This document shows, piece after piece, positions 24,360 through 33,050 of a stretch of 64,000 bases of DNA (position 1 is the first letter of the stretch; every line of letters begins with the position of its first letter). The notes below the pieces were generated by a model. That model saw nothing but the letters and a program-made list of their open reading frames with translations, was not told where the DNA came from and searched no databases. The stretch is from an uncultured Planctomycetia bacterium (GTDB lineage Bacteria > Planctomycetota > Phycisphaerae > FEN-1346 > JAACEH01). Position numbers and translations under genes: made by a program. The stretch is from contig CAIYVX010000083.1 in the NCBI GenBank assembly GCA_903929765.1, positions 1 to 64,000 on the forward strand, read 5' to 3'.

Positions 24360-24550
24360 AGGTTAAAGCTCCTTAAAACGGACAAAGGCATTGTAGGTTA
24401 GCGAGGCGACGGCTGCAAGGCGGATCTGTTTTTTGTTGACTTGCGGCAGGCGAAAGTTAGACTGTCACTCTTGCCCGCAGCAGGGCTGGCGGCATAGAGA
24501 GACCGGATCGCAGGTTGAGCCGGGCTGGTAGCCGCATGGAGGCAGGCTTA

Positions 24551-26044
24551 GTGGCCACAGAACCACCGAAGGAACCCCCGGCAGGCGGCGCGGAGGGCGA
24601 GACCCAATTCGAGGGGTCGCCGGAAGTGCGCAAAATGGCCGAGGGGTGCTTTAACAGCGCCGACGAGGCCGCCCGGCGGAACAACTACGATTACGCCATC
24701 ACGCTCTACCTGGAAGGGCTGCGCTACAATCTGGACGACGTGGAGCGCGGCCATAAGCCCTTGTATGAGACGGCGTTACGTCGGCGGGCCACGGGCCGGG
24801 CCGGCGGCTGGTCGGCCAAGACGGCGTCGTTCAAGTCGAACATGCTCCAGATGGCCGGGAAGAAGAAAGACTCCTTCCTGTCGATGGAAGAGTCGATGAC
24901 CGGGACGCCGGAGAGCTACGTCGAGTTGCAGGGTCTGGCCCTGGCGGCGTTCAACCTGGGACTCAAGGCCGCGCCGGTCTTCTTCGCCGAACAGATGCTC
25001 GAGACGGCCCGCAAAGCCAGCAAGCTGAGCGAAAATTTGTTTGTGCAGGCGGCCAAGATCTACGAAGGCCGGGGCTATTACCGCGAGGCCATGGTCTGCC
25101 TCCAGGAAGCCGAAAAGCTGGACAAGCTCAACACGCAGCGGCACATGAAGCGGATTCGCGACCTGGCGGCGCGCGTGACGATGGACAAGACCAAGATCGC
25201 CGAAGCCGAAAGCTTCCGGGACCAGTTGCTCAACGCGGAGCAGGCCAAGGAAAGCGCCGGTCAGAAGGTTCGCACGGTCGAAGACGAGCTGATCGAGCGG
25301 GCCGAGAAGCTGGTCGTGGAACTGAAGCAGAAGCCGAACGACCTGAACCTGATGATCCAGATCGGCGACACCTATGCCCGGGCCTCCGCAGACGAGTTGG
25401 CGATGAAGTACTATCGCCAGGGTCGAGCGGCCTCGGGCGGGGCGGATTACCGCATCAAGGTCAAGATGGACGACCTGGTCATTCGCGAGTACCGGACGAA
25501 GTTGCGGGCCCTGGACGAGAAGTTGCTGGCGGCGCCGGGCGAAGCGGCCCTGACGGCGGAGCGGCACGAGTTGGTCAAGAAACGCGACCAGTTCGAGTTG
25601 GAGGCCTACACGGAGCGGTCCCGCGAGTACCCGACGGACATGTCGATGCGGTACGAGCTGGGCCGGCGGCTGTATCGGGTGAACCAGATCGAGGCGGCCA
25701 TCGGGGCTTTCCAGATGTCGCTGCGCGATCCGAAGCACAAGATCGTCTCGCTGAACATGCTGGGCAAGTGCTTTTTCAACCGCAAGATGAACCAGGAAGC
25801 GGCGGCCCAGTTCCGGGCGGCCATCGAAGCCCACGAGTACCAGGGCGACGACATGTGGAAGGAACTGAGATACAACCTGGGCCTCACGTACGAGGCCATG
25901 AAGCAGCACGAAAAGGCGATCAACTGCTACAGCGAAATCGTGATGATGGACTTCCAGTATCGCGATGCCGCCAAACGCCTTCAGGAAATTCGGGCCAAGC
26001 TCGAGGGCGATTCCAACACGGGTCCGGTTCTGCCGGACGAATAA
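24551..26044 (+). CDS. TPR-repeat protein of unknown function
   Basis: I choose the GTG at 24551 because GGAGG at 24538-24542 lies eight bases upstream; TTG 24515 and ATG 24536 are open alternatives without a site. About 497 residues, no signal peptide. It is helical throughout with TPR-like pairs, clearest near the N-terminus (CFNSADEAARRNNYDYAITL) and at the C-terminus (MLGKCFFNRKMNQEAAAQFR; NLGLTYEAMKQHEKAINCYS), and a central coiled-coil part (KTKIAEAESFRDQLLNAEQA). Probably a scaffold protein. It is followed after 16 bases by rpsT. Confidence 0.8.
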   Translation: MATEPPKEPPAGGAEGETQFEGSPEVRKMAEGCFNSADEAARRNNYDYAITLYLEGLRYNLDDVERGHKPLYETALRRRATGRAGGWSAKTASFKSNMLQMAGKKKDSFLSMEESMTGTPESYVELQGLALAAFNLGLKAAPVFFAEQMLETARKASKLSENLFVQAAKIYEGRGYYREAMVCLQEAEKLDKLNTQRHMKRIRDLAARVTMDKTKIAEAESFRDQLLNAEQAKESAGQKVRTVEDELIERAEKLVVELKQKPNDLNLMIQIGDTYARASADELAMKYYRQGRAASGGADYRIKVKMDDLVIREYRTKLRALDEKLLAAPGEAALTAERHELVKKRDQFELEAYTERSREYPTDMSMRYELGRRLYRVNQIEAAIGAFQMSLRDPKHKIVSLNMLGKCFFNRKMNQEAAAQFRAAIEAHEYQGDDMWKELRYNLGLTYEAMKQHEKAINCYSEIVMMDFQYRDAAKRLQEIRAKLEGDSNTGPVLPDE

Positions 26045-26060
26045 CGGAGGTCTCTGATTT

Positions 26061-26348
26061 ATGCCGCATACTGCCAGTGCCAAGAAACGGTTGCGCCAGA
26101 ACGTGAAGCGTCACCTGCGGAACAAAGCGGCCAAGAGCAAGCTGGCCACGAAGCGCCGGGGCTTTGCCGCCCTGGTGGCCGCGGGCGACATCGAGGGCGC
26201 CGCCAAAGCCCTGCGCGAAGCCCAGAAGACCTTCGACCAGGCCGGGTCCAAGCGCACCGTCCACAAGAAGAACGCCTCGCGGAAGGTCTCGCGGATGGCC
26301 AAGCAGTTGGCGGCCATGAAGGCGGCCAAAGCGGCGCCGGCGAAGTAG
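26061..26348 (+). CDS. rpsT: 30S ribosomal protein S20
   Basis: A 95-residue, highly basic protein starting MPHTASAKKRLRQNVKRHLR, typical of bS20, which binds 16S rRNA early in small-subunit assembly. The site ACGGAGG lies at 26044-26050. The helical hairpin is complete (SKLATKRRGFAALVAAGDIE to SRMAKQLAAMKAAK). Confidence 0.96.
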   Translation: MPHTASAKKRLRQNVKRHLRNKAAKSKLATKRRGFAALVAAGDIEGAAKALREAQKTFDQAGSKRTVHKKNASRKVSRMAKQLAAMKAAKAAPAK

Positions 26349-26360
26349 CATTGGCTGGGT

Positions 26361-26384
26361 GTCATGGCCGCTTGCGACCATGAC
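26361..26384. repeat. family D palindrome after rpsT
   Basis: GTCATGGCCGCTTGCGACCA followed by TGAC. It has one arm mismatch relative to the copies before trxB and could act as a 3' mRNA hairpin for rpsT. Confidence 0.75.
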
Positions 26385-26470
26385 GTACGGACGCGCGATT
26401 TGAAAATCTATGAGGGCGTGCGCGTTTATTGGGAACCGCTCGCCCTTATTGTTTGAATAGGAAAAACGCT

Positions 26471-27145
26471 ATGGACTTCCTGCACAGCCTGGTCCAGACG
26501 GTCATCGGTCTGGTCACAAACCTCGAACCGACGCTCACGAAACTTTTCGCGAGCTATGGCAATTGGTTCTATCCGATGATGATGCTCATCGTCTTCTGCG
26601 AGACCGGGCTGGTCGTGACGCCGTTTTTGCCGGGCGACTCGCTGCTGTTCATGGTCGGGGCGCTTGGCAGCCACGAAGGCATCATGCTCAACGTGCCGCT
26701 GGCCATGGTGCTGCTCTTCATTGCTCCGCTGCTGGGCGACAACGTAAACTATTGGCTGGGACGGCTGATCGGCCACAAGGTGGCCAAATCGCGGTTTGTC
26801 AAGAAGGAGTACCTGGAGCGGACGCACAATTTTTATGAGAAATACGGCCCGAAGACCGTGATCATGGCCCGCTTCGTGCCGATCGTGCGGACCTTTGCCC
26901 CGTTCGTCGCCGGCCTGGGGCGGATGAGCTACCTGCGGTTCCTGGGCTATAGCATTATCGGGGCGGCGCTCTGGGTCGGCCTATTGGTTCCGGCCGGTTA
27001 TTACTTTGGCCAAGTGGCATTTGTCAAGAAACACATCGAAGCGGTCGTCTTAATGATTATTGTCATTTCCGTGCTGCCGGCGGTCATCGAAGGGCTGCGG
27101 GCCTGGCGCGCAGCCAAGGCGGGTAAAGGCCATGCTGACGCCTGA
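26471..27145 (+). CDS. DedA family membrane protein
   Basis: The start ATG 26471 gives MDFLHSLVQTVIGLV; an upstream in-frame start at 26429 overlaps nothing useful. The 224-residue protein is a DedA/VTT-type (SNARE-associated) membrane protein: FCETGLVVTPFLPGDSLLFM (about 50-70), GDNVNYWLGRLIGHKVA, then KYGPKTVIMARFVPIVRTF with the conserved Arg-Phe-Val-Pro and Arg, and GAALWVGLLVPAGYYFG. Such proteins act in lipid scrambling or membrane homeostasis. Overlaps the next start by 14 bases. Confidence 0.92.
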   Translation: MDFLHSLVQTVIGLVTNLEPTLTKLFASYGNWFYPMMMLIVFCETGLVVTPFLPGDSLLFMVGALGSHEGIMLNVPLAMVLLFIAPLLGDNVNYWLGRLIGHKVAKSRFVKKEYLERTHNFYEKYGPKTVIMARFVPIVRTFAPFVAGLGRMSYLRFLGYSIIGAALWVGLLVPAGYYFGQVAFVKKHIEAVVLMIIVISVLPAVIEGLRAWRAAKAGKGHADA

Positions 27146-27683
27146 ACAGCGAAAATGGCTGCTGACGGTGGCCCGCGAAGCCGTGGCGGCGTCGGTGGCG
27201 GGGCGGCCGCTGGCGAAAGTTTCCACTGATGATCCGGCGCTGTGCAGCAAGAGCGGCGCGTTTGTCACGCTGAAAACCGAGGGGTGCCTGCGCGGCTGCA
27301 TCGGACAATTCACTGCCGACGCGCCGCTCTACGAGACGGTGCAGGGGATGGCCCTCGCGGCGGCGACACAAGATCCGCGGTTTTTCCACCAGCGCATCCG
27401 GTCGGGCGAAGTGGCGGCGCTGGAGATTGAAATCAGCGTCCTGAGTCCGCTGGAACGGACGCGCGATCCGCTCGGTCTGGAGTTGGGCAAGCACGGCATT
27501 TACATCAAACAGGGTGGCCGGGCGGGCTGCTTCCTGCCGCAAGTGGCGACGGAAACGGGCTGGTCGAAGGAAGAGTTCCTGAGCCAGTGCTGCGCGGGCA
27601 AGGCCGGGCTGGGGCCGGAGGCGTGGAAAGACTCACGGACGGAAGTTTATCTTTTCACTGCGGAGATTTTAGAAGAGGAATAA
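27132..27683 (+). CDS. AMMECR1 domain protein
   Basis: A 183-residue AMMECR1-type protein beginning MLTPEQRKWLLTVAREAV. The hallmark LRGCIGQF occurs near residue 55, with GAFVTLKTEGC before it and LEIEISVLSPLE after it (about 100-111). The biochemical function of the family is not established. The start lies within the last 14 bases of the DedA gene, so the two are probably translationally coupled. Confidence 0.9.
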   Translation: MLTPEQRKWLLTVAREAVAASVAGRPLAKVSTDDPALCSKSGAFVTLKTEGCLRGCIGQFTADAPLYETVQGMALAAATQDPRFFHQRIRSGEVAALEIEISVLSPLERTRDPLGLELGKHGIYIKQGGRAGCFLPQVATETGWSKEEFLSQCCAGKAGLGPEAWKDSRTEVYLFTAEILEEE

Positions 27684-27684
27684 G

Positions 27685-27920
27685 GGTGGCCTGGCGGCGG
27701 CGTTTGCCGCCATGTGAAGATGATTTTTTTTGGCCCCAGCGGGGCCATTGATAGTAGCCACGGGCGCAAGCCCGTGGAAAGAGAAGTCTAGGACGGAAAA
27801 GCCCCGGAGGGGCGACTGAATCTTGCCGCGCGGTTCAGTCGCCCCTCCGGGGCTAAGATAAAAAAGAAGAGAAATTTATTTGTCCTCATATTCCACGGGC
27901 TTGCGCCCGTGGCTATTATC
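27685..27920. repeat. nested inverted repeats between the AMMECR1 and pta genes
   Basis: A D-type palindrome (27685-27717) is followed by an outer inverted repeat of 30 bases with one mismatch (27750-27779 against 27891-27920), each arm itself palindromic around CCACGGGCGCAAGCCCGTGG, enclosing a perfect 21-bp stem (27800-27820 with 27834-27854, core CCCCGGAGGGGCGACTGAA). No gene in this 287-base gap. The inner hairpin could end transcripts arriving from either side. Confidence 0.9.
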
Positions 27921-27970
27921 AAACGCCGCTCCGCGGCTAACAGCAACATAAACCACGAAAAACCACCCAA

Positions 27971-28969
27971 TTAATCCGCTATCGACTGAACAGCCGAAAT
28001 GGCCGCGGCGCCGACGATGTCGTCGGCCGAACAGCCGCGCGACAGGTCGTTGATCGGCTTGGCCATGCCCATCATGATCGGGCCGATGGCCGTGGCCCCG
28101 CCAAACCGCTCGGTCAGTTTGTAGGCGATGTTGCCGGCGTTGAGGTCGGGGAAAATCAGGATGTTGGCGCGGCCCTTGATGGCCGAGTCCTTGCATTTTT
28201 TCGCCGCAATGCTCGGAATGACGGCCGCATCGAGTTGGAGTTCGCCGTCGGCCAGAAGCTCCGGGGCCCGCTCGTGCAGGAGGTTGGTGGCCTGGACCAT
28301 CTTGTCGACGAGCGGATGCTTGGCGCTGCCCTTGGTGGAGAACGAGAGCAGGGCGATCCGGGCTTCGGCCTGGGTGAATTGTTTCCACGACTTCGCGGCG
28401 GCGATGGCGATATCGACCACCTGTTCGACCGTCGGCTCGGGCACGCAGCCCGAGTCGGCGTAGAGCATGACGCCGTCGTCGCCGAACTCGGTCTTGGGCA
28501 GGACCATCAGAAAGCAGGACGAGAGGGTTTTGAGGCCTTTGGCCGGTCCGACGCAATAGAGGCAGGCCCGGATGACGTCGGCGCTGGAAGCGACGCTCCC
28601 GGCGACCATGCCGTCGACCAGGTCGGCCTGAACCATGCAGGCGCCCAGGAAGAGCGGCTGGCGGACCATCTCGCGGGCCTGGTCCATAGTCATCCCCTTG
28701 GCCTTGCGCCGCTCAAATAGAACCGTGGCCAGGCGGTCGATGAAGCCGGGGGCGGCGGTGTCAACGAACTCGATTCGCGACATATCCGCCCCGCAAGCCC
28801 TGACGGCGGCTTCGAGCTTTTTCGGATCGCCGGGCAGGACGACGCGGGCGAACTTTTCCTGTGTTATCTTGGCGGCGGCCTCGATGACACGGTCGTCGGC
28901 GACTTCGGGCAGGACAATGCGTTTCTGTTGCGGCGCGACGCGCTGCTTGATTTTGGCAATAACGTCCAT
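27971..28969 (-). CDS. pta: phosphate acetyltransferase
   Basis: Interconverts acetyl-CoA and acetyl phosphate. The start at 28969 (MDVIAKIKQRVAPQQKRIVL) gives the usual 332 residues; the longer frame upstream runs through a palindrome. Family blocks seen are LPEVADDRVIEAA, DLVDGMVAGSVASSADVIRA (about 115-135), NILIFPDLNAGNIAYKLTER (about 255) and GPIMMGMAKPINDLSRG near the end. No acetate kinase gene is adjacent. The first 66 residues of the open frame are repeat-derived and rejected. Confidence 0.93.
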   Translation of the reverse strand: MDVIAKIKQRVAPQQKRIVLPEVADDRVIEAAAKITQEKFARVVLPGDPKKLEAAVRACGADMSRIEFVDTAAPGFIDRLATVLFERRKAKGMTMDQAREMVRQPLFLGACMVQADLVDGMVAGSVASSADVIRACLYCVGPAKGLKTLSSCFLMVLPKTEFGDDGVMLYADSGCVPEPTVEQVVDIAIAAAKSWKQFTQAEARIALLSFSTKGSAKHPLVDKMVQATNLLHERAPELLADGELQLDAAVIPSIAAKKCKDSAIKGRANILIFPDLNAGNIAYKLTERFGGATAIGPIMMGMAKPINDLSRGCSADDIVGAAAISAVQSIAD

Positions 28970-29102
28970 GATATTTTTTCTCCAAAAATGAGCGGGGAGT
29001 GTAGCAAATGGCGGAGTGGGAAACAAGGGTCGCGCGGCGGTTTTCGAGATTGTGTTTGCTTGCGGCTCCGGTAGAATCGCGGCGGTCGCGGGCGAGGGAC
29101 TA

Positions 29103-29174
29103 TGTGGCACAGCCGCCCTCGGCTGTGCTTCTTGACCGGACATTTTCCCAGCCGAGGGCGGCTGGGCCACATTT
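29103..29174. repeat. family G inverted repeat
   Basis: GTGGCACAGCCGCCCTCGGC and its inverted partner CAGCCGAGGGCGGCTGGGCC (ending AC) are separated by about 20 bases; the arms are also internally palindromic. It lies between the divergent pta and methyltransferase genes, ending 14 bases before the methyltransferase start. Confidence 0.85.
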
Positions 29175-29187
29175 TAAAGGAACAGAC

Positions 29188-29898
29188 ATGAAAGGTTACG
29201 ACGAATCGAAGAAGTGTTATCTCGACGGCCTGCGCGGCGACGAGGCGGAGTGCGTTGAATTTCTGGCGGAGTTGGCCGGGGGCGGGCCGGCGCTGGAACT
29301 GGGCATCGGGTCCGGGCGGATCGCGCTGCCGCTGGCGGCGCGGGGAATGCGGGTTGACGGGATCGACCTCTCGCCGCCGACGGTGGCCCAGATGCGGACA
29401 AAACCGGGGAGCGACAAGATTGCGGTCACGATGGGCGATATGGCCGACGTGGGCGTGCCGGGCAAATATCGCCTGATCTACGTGATCTGGAACACGCTCT
29501 TCAACCTGCCGAGCCAGGAAGCCCAGATACGCTGCTTCGCCAACGTGGCCGCCCATCTCACCGACGACGGTTCGTTCGTGGTGGAAGCCTATGTGCCGTC
29601 AAAGTTCCATCGGCTGAGCAACAATCAATACGTGGAGGCGGAATCGATCACGCTCGACGAGGTGGGCCTGGACGTGCTGCGCCACGATGCGGCCAAGCAG
29701 ATGCTGGAGGAGAATCACGTTTACATTTCGCGTTCCGGCATCGACATGAGCCCGGTGGTGCAGCGGTACGCCTGGCCGAGCGAACTCGACCTGATGGCCC
29801 GCCTCGCCGGCCTGCGGCTGAAGGAACGTTGGAGCGGGTGGAAACGCGAACCCTTCGTCTCCAACAGCGAGCGGCATGTTTCGGTTTGGGGACGGTGA
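29188..29898 (+). CDS. class I SAM-dependent methyltransferase
   Basis: A 236-residue protein starting behind AAAGGA at 29177-29182. Motif I is ALELGIGSGRIALPLAARG (about residues 35-53), the acidic motif II VDGIDLSPPTV, motif III-like VTMGDMADV, and motif IV IYVIWNTLFNLPSQ. The C-terminal half is beta-rich and substrate-specific; the substrate is unknown. Convergent with the TPR lipoprotein gene, whose stop is 14 bases away. Confidence 0.88.
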   Translation: MKGYDESKKCYLDGLRGDEAECVEFLAELAGGGPALELGIGSGRIALPLAARGMRVDGIDLSPPTVAQMRTKPGSDKIAVTMGDMADVGVPGKYRLIYVIWNTLFNLPSQEAQIRCFANVAAHLTDDGSFVVEAYVPSKFHRLSNNQYVEAESITLDEVGLDVLRHDAAKQMLEENHVYISRSGIDMSPVVQRYAWPSELDLMARLAGLRLKERWSGWKREPFVSNSERHVSVWGR

Positions 29899-29911
29899 TT
29901 TGCTGGAGTGC

Positions 29912-30949
29912 CTATTCTGATCGGCCGGAGGCGGTGGTCAGTTCCTTGATGAAATCCTCTGGCGGCTTGCCGCCATGTTCGCGGCAGGCTTTGACATCGG
30001 CCCAGGCTTTTTTGTACTGCTTCATGGCGACGTAAACCTTTCCACGCACAATATAGACCATCGCATATTTAGGATCAAGTGCGGTGGACAGGTTACAGTC
30101 CTTGAGAGCGTTTTCGTATTGTTTCTTTCCGTAGTAGGCAAGCGATCGGTTTGTATAAGCCGCTGCGAACTTGGGGCTGAGGGCGATGGCCAGATCCAAG
30201 TCCTTGACGGCCTGCTCGCATTGTCCTTTGCAGATGTACGCCAGACCGCGATTATTATATGCCTGAACATATTTGGGGTTGAGGGCGATAGACTGGTCGT
30301 ATTCTTTGATTGCCTGGTCGTATTGGTCCTTTTCGTAATGTGCCAACCCGAGGTTGCTATATGCCGCGGCGTCCTTGGGATCTAGTGCAATGGCCTGGAG
30401 ACAGTCTTTGATGGCGTCGTTGTATCGGCCCAGGTTGTTGTTGGCCACCGCGCGATTGTTGAAAGCCATGGCCAGTTTGGGGTCGAGGGCAATGGCCTGG
30501 TCACAATCTTTGATAGCCAGATCATTTTGGCCCATACTGCTGTACGCCCCAGAGCGATTGGAATAGGCCTTGGCATATTTCGGATTAAGTGCGAGGGCTT
30601 GGTTGAAATCCCTGATGGCTTCCTCGAATTGACCCATTTTCAAGTATGTGCCTCCGCGGCTGTTATAAGACAGGGCCGAATTGGGGTCGAGGGCGATGGC
30701 CTGTTCATAATCGCTTAGAGCTCGATCATACTTGCCCTTCTGGTCGTATGCCTCCCCTCGATTTGTGTAGGCGTCGGCAAACTTTGGGTTAATGGCAATG
30801 GCTTGGTCGTAATCCTTGATTGCATCATCGAACATGCCATCCTTCAACTTCGCGTTTCCTCTTTCTAGGTACCATTGGGCCGCAGCCTTGCAGCCGGAAA
30901 ACTCGAGGGCGACGAAAAGGATGGTGGCAAAGATGGCGAGTTTTCGCAT
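29912..30949 (-). CDS. TPR-repeat lipoprotein
   Basis: A 345-residue protein starting MRKLAIFATILFVALEFSGC, a signal with a lipobox-like FSGC, so probably lipid-anchored. It carries nine successive 34-residue TPRs with the pattern AYxNRGxAY...A(I/L)xD(Y/C)xQAIALDPK. The start lies seven bases after the stop of the nucleotidyltransferase gene, which suggests one transcript. An in-frame start 18 bases upstream overlaps that gene. A periplasmic protein-binding role is likely. Confidence 0.88.
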   Translation of the reverse strand: MRKLAIFATILFVALEFSGCKAAAQWYLERGNAKLKDGMFDDAIKDYDQAIAINPKFADAYTNRGEAYDQKGKYDRALSDYEQAIALDPNSALSYNSRGGTYLKMGQFEEAIRDFNQALALNPKYAKAYSNRSGAYSSMGQNDLAIKDCDQAIALDPKLAMAFNNRAVANNNLGRYNDAIKDCLQAIALDPKDAAAYSNLGLAHYEKDQYDQAIKEYDQSIALNPKYVQAYNNRGLAYICKGQCEQAVKDLDLAIALSPKFAAAYTNRSLAYYGKKQYENALKDCNLSTALDPKYAMVYIVRGKVYVAMKQYKKAWADVKACREHGGKPPEDFIKELTTASGRSE

Positions 30950-30956
30950 GGTTTTC

Positions 30957-31277
30957 TCAGGCGGCATTATAGATCACCTTTCCGTACTTGTTCGCCGGGT
31001 AGGCGATGCCGCCGACAACTTCCTTGCTGTCCTCGAACCACTCGGTGGTGATGAAAAGAATGTCGAACGGGTAACCGAGGCCCCGCAGGGACTTGATGAT
31101 GCGGACGTATTCGCTGCGTTTTTCTTTGGTGTCCGGTTCGACGATCAGGAGGTCGATGTCGCTGTCTTTGGTCATCTGGCCGGTGGCGGCGGAACCGAAC
31201 AGGATGATGCGGTCCGGCTGGATCACGGTAAGGATCCGCCGGACGATTTCGGCGATGATTTTGTCATCGACGCCCAT
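30957..31277 (-). CDS. minimal nucleotidyltransferase-fold (MNT-like) protein
   Basis: A 106-residue protein from MGVDDKIIAEIVRRIL (an earlier Met at 31313 is possible). It has the polymerase-beta-fold signature FGSAATGQMTKDSDIDLLIV with the paired metal-binding Asp residues (DID), and a further acidic residue in FDILFIT. Such small enzymes often act with a HEPN partner as antitoxins that adenylylate the toxin; here no HEPN gene is next to it, only the TPR lipoprotein. Substrate unknown. Confidence 0.85.
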   Translation of the reverse strand: MGVDDKIIAEIVRRILTVIQPDRIILFGSAATGQMTKDSDIDLLIVEPDTKEKRSEYVRIIKSLRGLGYPFDILFITTEWFEDSKEVVGGIAYPANKYGKVIYNAA

Positions 31278-31378
31278 GGGTATAAACATAACCAACGGCG
31301 GGAGAGGGTTCAAGAGGGAAATTCGAGAATGGTCGGTAACAACAACGGCAGCACAGGGTGTTTTGTGAGCAACAGCAA

Positions 31379-31485
31379 CACCCTCACCCTACCCTATCCC
31401 GTCAAGGGAGAGGGGTGAAGAAGCAGAAGCAGCAACAGAAGAAACACACACTTCGGCCCGACTGCGTCGGGCTTCAAAGTGGCCC
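31379..31485. repeat. family A and C palindromes downstream of the MFS gene
   Basis: A family A copy (31379-31422, with a CCTATCCC variant) is joined by a CAG/AAG tract to a shortened family C copy (31447-31485). They lie between the NTase gene start and the MFS stop. Confidence 0.85.
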
Positions 31486-31496
31486 TCAATATAATA

Positions 31497-32840
31497 TCAC
31501 TTCCCAAACCGTGCATAATAATAGCACACGCCCACAATGCCGCACAGGCTCGACGCCAGCAGCATCGCCAGCGGGCCGGGGCCGAGCGGATCGGCGATAT
31601 CGTGGCCGGTGGCCAGATCGTACCCGACCCAGTTCGCCCCGATCCAGATCGCCCCGCCCACCAGCGGCGCGAGCATCACGGCCACGCACCGGGCCGACCA
31701 GTTAATCCCGATCGATTGCGTCTTGCTCTCTGGCGGAATCAGGTCCACGATCATCGCCTTGCGGGCCGGCTCGCCCACCTCCCGCATCCCGGCAAAGACA
31801 AACGCCAGGGCCATCAGGGCAATCACGGCGGCATAGGGCAGTGAAAAATGAAGAACCAGGAGGCCCAGCCCCGCCAGCACCGCCGGGAACGAGGCGAAAA
31901 AGACGAACGTCAACCCGATGTACGGCCGCTTGCCGAACCCCGGCTGCGAGGCAATCGCCCCCATCGGCAAATAGGTGATCGCGCTGGTGACCTGCGAAAC
32001 AATGAGCATGGCCGCAAAAATCGCCGCCGCAGTTTTCGCCTCCACCCCCAGGGCCTTGATGAACACGGCCACCGTGAAGAGGATAATCAGTTCGCGCGGC
32101 ATGCCCTCGGCCAGCCGGGCGAAAATGTCCGCCGCGAGGAGCCGCTTCAGTTGCGGATGGAACCCGCGCAGCACCCGGATCGGATGGTTGATGATCGTCT
32201 CCTGGTCCTTGCTCGCCGTTTTCATGAACCGATGCTGCACGAACAGGCTGGCCAGCACCACAAAAAAGCTCAATCCGAACGCCGCCTCCATGCCCAGCTT
32301 GATGCCGGCAAAGTAGACCAGCCCCGCGTTGACCGCGTAAGCCAGCATCCGCGACACGCGGCGAAAGAGCGACTGGAGCGAAAAGGCCATGGCTCGTTTT
32401 TCCGGCGGCAGCGAATCGCCCACCACCGTCAGCAAGGCCGGCCCGGCCAGCGAGTCCCACACGAATACAAACGGAATCGCCAGGAATACGATCCACGATT
32501 GCGGCCCCAGCACCATCGGCCCGAACAGCAGAATCAACAGGCCCACGAGCGGTAGGGCGTTGAACAGGAGCAGCCCGCGCCGCGTGTTGAACCGCCCGGC
32601 GATGTAGCCGCCGATGAAGTAGTTGATCGCTTCCAGCAGGTCGCGGAACGAGCCGTACAGGGCGATGACCAGGATACTCGTCTGGAGATCCCGCTTCATG
32701 AAGTTCGGCAGGAACGGTCCCCATAGTTCGCTCCCCATGACGACGAGGAGAATTGCTCCGAGCAGGGCGCCGGTCGAGGAATTTATCGCCAGGTAAGCGG
32801 CCCAGGAGGGCCGAGAAGATTTGTTCGGTTGAGTGGTCAT
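31497..32840 (-). CDS. major facilitator superfamily transporter
   Basis: A 447-residue, 12-segment membrane transporter. The N-terminal half has GSFRDLLEAINYFIGGYIAG and GDSLPPEKRAMAFSLQSLFR, a loop pattern of MFS drug or sugar efflux proteins; the C-terminal half includes FVFAGMREVGEPARKAMIVD and ends VCYYYARFGK. The substrate is not predictable. Its last about 70 codons recur, diverged, on the opposite strand at 38227-38457. A family E inverted repeat lies just before the start. Confidence 0.88.
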   Translation of the reverse strand: MTTQPNKSSRPSWAAYLAINSSTGALLGAILLVVMGSELWGPFLPNFMKRDLQTSILVIALYGSFRDLLEAINYFIGGYIAGRFNTRRGLLLFNALPLVGLLILLFGPMVLGPQSWIVFLAIPFVFVWDSLAGPALLTVVGDSLPPEKRAMAFSLQSLFRRVSRMLAYAVNAGLVYFAGIKLGMEAAFGLSFFVVLASLFVQHRFMKTASKDQETIINHPIRVLRGFHPQLKRLLAADIFARLAEGMPRELIILFTVAVFIKALGVEAKTAAAIFAAMLIVSQVTSAITYLPMGAIASQPGFGKRPYIGLTFVFFASFPAVLAGLGLLVLHFSLPYAAVIALMALAFVFAGMREVGEPARKAMIVDLIPPESKTQSIGINWSARCVAVMLAPLVGGAIWIGANWVGYDLATGHDIADPLGPGPLAMLLASSLCGIVGVCYYYARFGK

Positions 32841-32890
32841 TTTTTCAAGTCCTCAAGTTTTCGTCATGGCCAGTCTAGCCAGACCATTCG

Positions 32891-33012
32891 GAAACGGCGA
32901 ATATCCAACACTCAATAACCAATATCCAATCATGAAGTGCGGATTCCGTGGCGGAAGTGTTTCTATTTCATGATTGGATATTGAGTGTTGGTTATTGGAT
33001 ATTCGCTGTTTC
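32891..33012. repeat. family E inverted repeat, 46-base arms
   Basis: The left arm (32891-32936) and right arm (32967-33012) pair almost fully; they carry the same short words (AATATCCA, ATAACCA, ACACTCA) in slightly different order. Arms end in TCATGAA/TTCATGA. A second copy is at 47355-47480 and a single arm at 7147. Confidence 0.9.
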
Positions 33013-33050
33013 TCTTTTTTGCCCCCGGCCGGAAACGACCGGTCGAATAT

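Noticed and set aside
28970-29170. N-terminal extension of Pta up to 29170
   Set aside because: The extra 66 codons come from a family G palindrome region; the Met at 28969 matches the family start.
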